From: Theropithecus gelada
Lineage: Eukaryota; Chordata; Mammalia; Primates; Cercopithecidae
Length of the DNA stretch: 64,000 bases
Reading direction: 5' to 3'
Assembly (NCBI RefSeq): GCF_003255815.1
Contig: NC_037673.1
Span: forward strand, 160,372,793-160,436,792
Below the pieces are notes generated by a model. The model did not search any database. It saw only the letters and a program-made list of their open reading frames with translations, and had not been told where the DNA came from. Positions 60,290 through 64,000 of the stretch are shown piece by piece; within the stretch, counting starts at the first letter, position 1; each line of letters starts with the position of its first letter. A program made the position numbers and the translations under genes.

Positions 60290-62240
60290 ATGCGTATATT
60301 TGTATTTTGTGTGTAATTTAATATAATTTATTAAAGTACAATTTAAATGTAATACAATATACCACTTTTATGTGTACAGTTTAAAGAGTTTTAATATACA
60401 TTCTGGTAAACATCAAAATAAAAATACAGAACATTTCTATTACCTCAAAACATTCTCTATCTTTATAGTTAATTTCACTACCATCCTCAGCCCCACACAA
60501 TCATTAATCTGCTTTCTACCAATATAAATTAGTTTTGTTATAAACACAACTCTACAGTACAGACTCTTCATATCTGAGTTCTTTCATTCAACATGTTTTT
60601 GAGATTCATCCGTCTTTTTGCTTTGTATCAGTAGTCTGTTTTGCATTACTGAGAAGTACTTCACTGTAGAAGTATACCACAGATTGTTCTCTTACTGATG
60701 AATATTTTACTTGCTTTCAGTTTTTGACACTGAATAAAGCTGTTATGAACATTCATGGTTAAGTCTGTTAGTAGAGATATGTTTTAATTTCTGTTAGGTA
60801 AATATATACAACTAGAATTACTGAGTCACATAATAAATGTTCCATTTTATTTTTTAAAAATTTGCAAAATATTTGTACCCTTTTTCATCCTTACCAGCTA
60901 TATGAATTCCGCGTGCTCTGTAGCTGTGCTAACATTTAGTGTTCTTCATATTTTCGACTTTGACTCTGGAAGGATATGCAGTGGTATCTCATTGCAGCTT
61001 TAATTTGCATCCACTGATGAATAACATTTTCATGTGCTCATTGACCATTCCTATATTTTCTTTTGTAAAGGCTCAATTCAAACATTTTGCCCATTTCTTT
61101 TTAAATCTAGTTGTCTTCTTATAATTAAGAGCTACTTAGATATTCTGGATACAGTTCTTTTGGAGACATGGATTATCCATAATTTTACCCTAACTTTTGC
61201 TTTCCTTTGGTTTTCTAACAGTGCCTTTCAAAAAGAAGTATAGATTTTTGTAAATCTCTCCTATCATTTAAAAAAAAAATTTTATGGTTAACACTTTTTG
61301 TGTTTGCTCTAAGAAATCTTTGACTAGTCTAAGGTCACAATGATTTTCTTGCATGTTTTCCTTTAGGAGCTTTATTATGTGTTTAAATTTAGGTCTGATA
61401 TGTTTAAATTTACATCTGATCCATTTTAAGTGAATTTTCGTGCATGATGTGATGTAAGAGTTGAGATTTATTTTTTTTCTTATTTATAGACAGTCGTACA
61501 AGCACCAGTTGTTAACACTGTCCTTTCCTTTTTGAATTACTTTGGAAACTTCGTCATAAATTGTGTCCAGTTAGGAATAATCACAGAAATTCATAGTGGT
61601 GTTTAACTTTTGGAAATCAGTCATTGTAATTACCATATTGGCAGAATACAGAATAAAATTACATGTTCCTTTTAATATGTCTATAAACATCTTTTTAAAA
61701 ATTCAAAACCTATTATTTTTTATAACATTCAGAAAAGTACAAAAGGAAGAGAATTTCTTCAAACTGATAAAGTACATCTGCGCATATCTTACAGGGTGAC
61801 ATTATACTTAATAAATTAGTTATATTAGTTTTGCTCTAGGATTCTCATAATTATCTAGGTTAATAATTATATAATTTGGGAACAAAGATAAACATGCTAT
61901 TCCTCTCCAATATGTATACCTATTTTTTAAAATTGCCTCATTGCCCTTGCTGAGAATTCCAGTATAATGTTAAATGGAAGTGGTGAGAGTAGATCCCGTT
62001 TTCTTTCCAGTCTTAAAGCAAAAGCATTGCAATTGATTTTCAAATATTAAGTGAGGCTTGCTTTCTTGAGGTGAATCTTAATTGGAGGTGATGTAATATT
62101 GTTTTTTCTATTGCTGGATTCAATATGTTAATATTTTCTCAGGGATGCTTTGTATTTACTCTCATGATGGATATTTGTCTCAAATTATTTTTGGTAATTG
62201 ACTGCTTTCAGTAACATAATAATTCTGTTCTCTTGATGGT
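60290..62240 (-). mobile_element. Antisense L1M, 3' end plus ORF2 fragments
   Basis: Antisense 3' UTR first (60310-60700), then 'tgaataaagctgttatgaac', 'ttgcatccactgatgaataa', 'aacattttgcccatttcttt' and 'ggtctgatatgtttaaattt', then ORF2-derived 'tcattgcccttgctgagaat' and 'gaggtgaatcttaattggag'. Strongly decayed. Plus-strand frames at 60939-61799 are by-products. Confidence 0.7.
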
Positions 62241-64000
62241 CATTTTTAAATTGACGCTGGACACTTTGAATGTTACACTACTGAGCGTCTGAATTTTGTT
62301 GTCTTTAAAAAGAGTTTAGGTTTCGCTTAACTGCAATGAAGTAACCTGAAGATTAGATTGGTCCAATTGAGCTTACGGAGGCTTTTTGTTCATTCTTTCT
62401 TCCTTCATTTTTGCTCCCTCTCTTCTTTCCTTTCTTTCTCCCAGAAAGTCTAGTCATTAGTCTAGAACCATTTGTCCTGGTAGCTACTACCAAGTTAATC
62501 ATGTTTCCCTACCTGTGCCCCAGTTTTTCAATAATGTCTCTCAGTTCTGCCTGGATGGAAACATAATATCTCCTGGACCACTGTGGGCTCCAGAAATGTT
62601 TATCTTTCAGCTGCCTAGTAGTTCTTTACCCAGCCTCATGGAGATTCACCCTGTACATGCACAGCTTAGTGTTCAGCGGCAAATGCAAAGGAGTCCCGGC
62701 TCTGTGCTCCTTTTCTGTGTGCTTTTTCCCCTCTAGTACTCAGCCTCGGTAATCTCACACACCGCCTTCTCCCTGAAGCCCAGCCTCTATCTTCTCAACC
62801 AGCGGAACCACTGGCTTATAGCCTAGATTTCTTTCTCTGAACTATCACCTGGAAGGTTTGTTCAGGCAGAAATCCGGGGCAATTGTAGGCCCAACTCATC
62901 CAGTTTGCTTCTTTCGGGTATTATACACTTGTTGGCCATGTGTTAAAAAAAAAAAAAAGGTTTTCACGTATGTATTTCGGTTTCCTATGTTTACACTGAG
63001 AGGGCACCTCTAGTATCAGTTACTCCAATATGGCGAGCAGCAGAATTCCGTGTGTTTTTGCGTTACGTAAAATATTATATTAGATGTAAGAATGCTAAAT
63101 GATGTCATACATTTTCAATTGACTTTTGAATTAGCTTCAGCAAATTTTCACTTAGTAACTCTGGTTCTTAATGTCTCTATTAGAAACTGATTATCCAGCA
63201 ACATAAAATATTCTATATTTTGAAAGATTTATTCATAGGAAAATGAATCCATGACAGATAATGAGTTTAAATTTATATAATAACATTATCAAAATATATT
63301 TTTCTTAATCTGTTCTTGCAGCAAGTTTACTAATTAATTCTCTATGTCAAAGAACCTGCATAGGAAAATGGGGTTACTAATAGCAATTGAGATCTGGTTT
63401 GTGTGACAAAGGGAAATGGCAGAATTTGTTGACTGACAACCACCGCCAGTGGTGAGAAATCTCACAGAGCATACCAATCAAAACATATTTTAACAACCCA
63501 TTTAAAAAATTGATAGATAGGAAAACTACTTTTCTTGTGGATCATATAAATAGGTAAATATTTATTCAAGTATAATTGAATGGATGAATATTCTTGAACA
63601 CACAACAACTCCAGCAATGTAGTTGCCATCCTTCTAGGAGATGATTGTTGGTGACAATTGAATTAATCTAATGGTAGAACTAGACTAATATAAAGGCTGG
63701 GGTGACAGAAAAGCATGTGTTAAATGATATTAAAAATGTACAAATGATAAAAATCACTCAGAAAGGGACAGGGAGAAGCAGGGAGAGACAGTAAATTCTT
63801 TGATTATCTAATCTTTAACAGCTGGATGTTAATCAATTTTTAAAGATTAATAAGAGATGAGAAAACATATGTATAATAGCAGTAAGCACAAGGAGAAATC
63901 AATAATTGACTAAGGTAGTAGAGGAGAGGACAGAGAAGGAAAAGGAAAAGGAAATACTCCAAATTGTATCATGGCTTTTAGAATAAAATAGAAATTGTCG
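62241..64000. other. Unassigned DNA
   Basis: 62245-62950 is GC-richer and may be a further ancient LINE-derived piece ('gctggacactttgaatgtta'), which I cannot assign. The 73-codon frame at 62515-62736 has no motif. The end is AT-rich with a (GGAAAA)n-like patch near 63930. Confidence 0.4.

Noticed and set aside
1..64000. CRISPR arrays, operons, phage or bacterial features
   Set aside because: Repeats are primate retroposons and microsatellites; there are no spaced identical repeats and no dense coding.

Overview
The window looks like Old World monkey (cercopithecid) nuclear DNA. It is AT-rich and intron-less. It carries primate-type Alu, L1, MaLR, L2 and MIR repeats. The AluY at 26184-26490 has the 'ctcaagcctgtaatcc', 'gagacggg' and 'tggccactg' variants I associate with macaque/baboon AluYR copies, and the young L1 at 1312 has a 5' UTR unlike the human L1HS/L1PA2 type. 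The species cannot be fixed from the sequence. I see no host protein-coding gene, tRNA, rRNA or CRISPR array. The region reads as an intergenic or deep intronic repeat-rich desert.

Positions 1-9504 form a near-perfect palindrome. Bases 1-4502 pair with 5003-9504 (partner of i is 9505-i) with no net indel and only six differences found by eye, all transitions and five at CpG sites. A run of N (4505-5002) sits in the middle. Each arm holds about 1.3 kb of flank (with a MIR) and the 5' half of one young L1: a 1.05-kb 5' UTR, a full 338-codon ORF1 frame whose first codon is GTG rather than ATG, and ORF2 through the intact endonuclease domain. The 3' half of the L1 is missing from both arms. The structure is either an assembly artefact (an inverted copy, perhaps the second haplotype, placed across a gap) or the inner part of a real large palindrome reaching beyond the window.

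Positions 9505-64000 are a layered record of older insertions. There is an L1M 3' half (10255-12355), an antisense L1M split by an AluJ (21985-23040), and a nearly full-span but internally deleted L1M with two Alus inside (about 41405-46097). There is also a 5'-truncated L1PA carrying an apparent 3' transduction (23560-23864), a twin-primed 5'-inverted L1 (54120-54796) and an antisense L1M (60290-62240). MaLR LTRs lie at 9587, 21031, 39939 and 57201, a class I ERV-like LTR near 32187, MER5A and MER20 DNA transposons at 17910 and 30447, and many L2/MIR remnants. The rest is unassigned AT-rich DNA with microsatellites.

The parts do not form a working gene system. The best leads are the palindrome with its gap, the L1 3' transduction, the twin-priming product, a TAAT-motif hairpin cluster near 24.1 kb, a promoter-like block near 28.7 kb and an exon-like open block near 39.1 kb.
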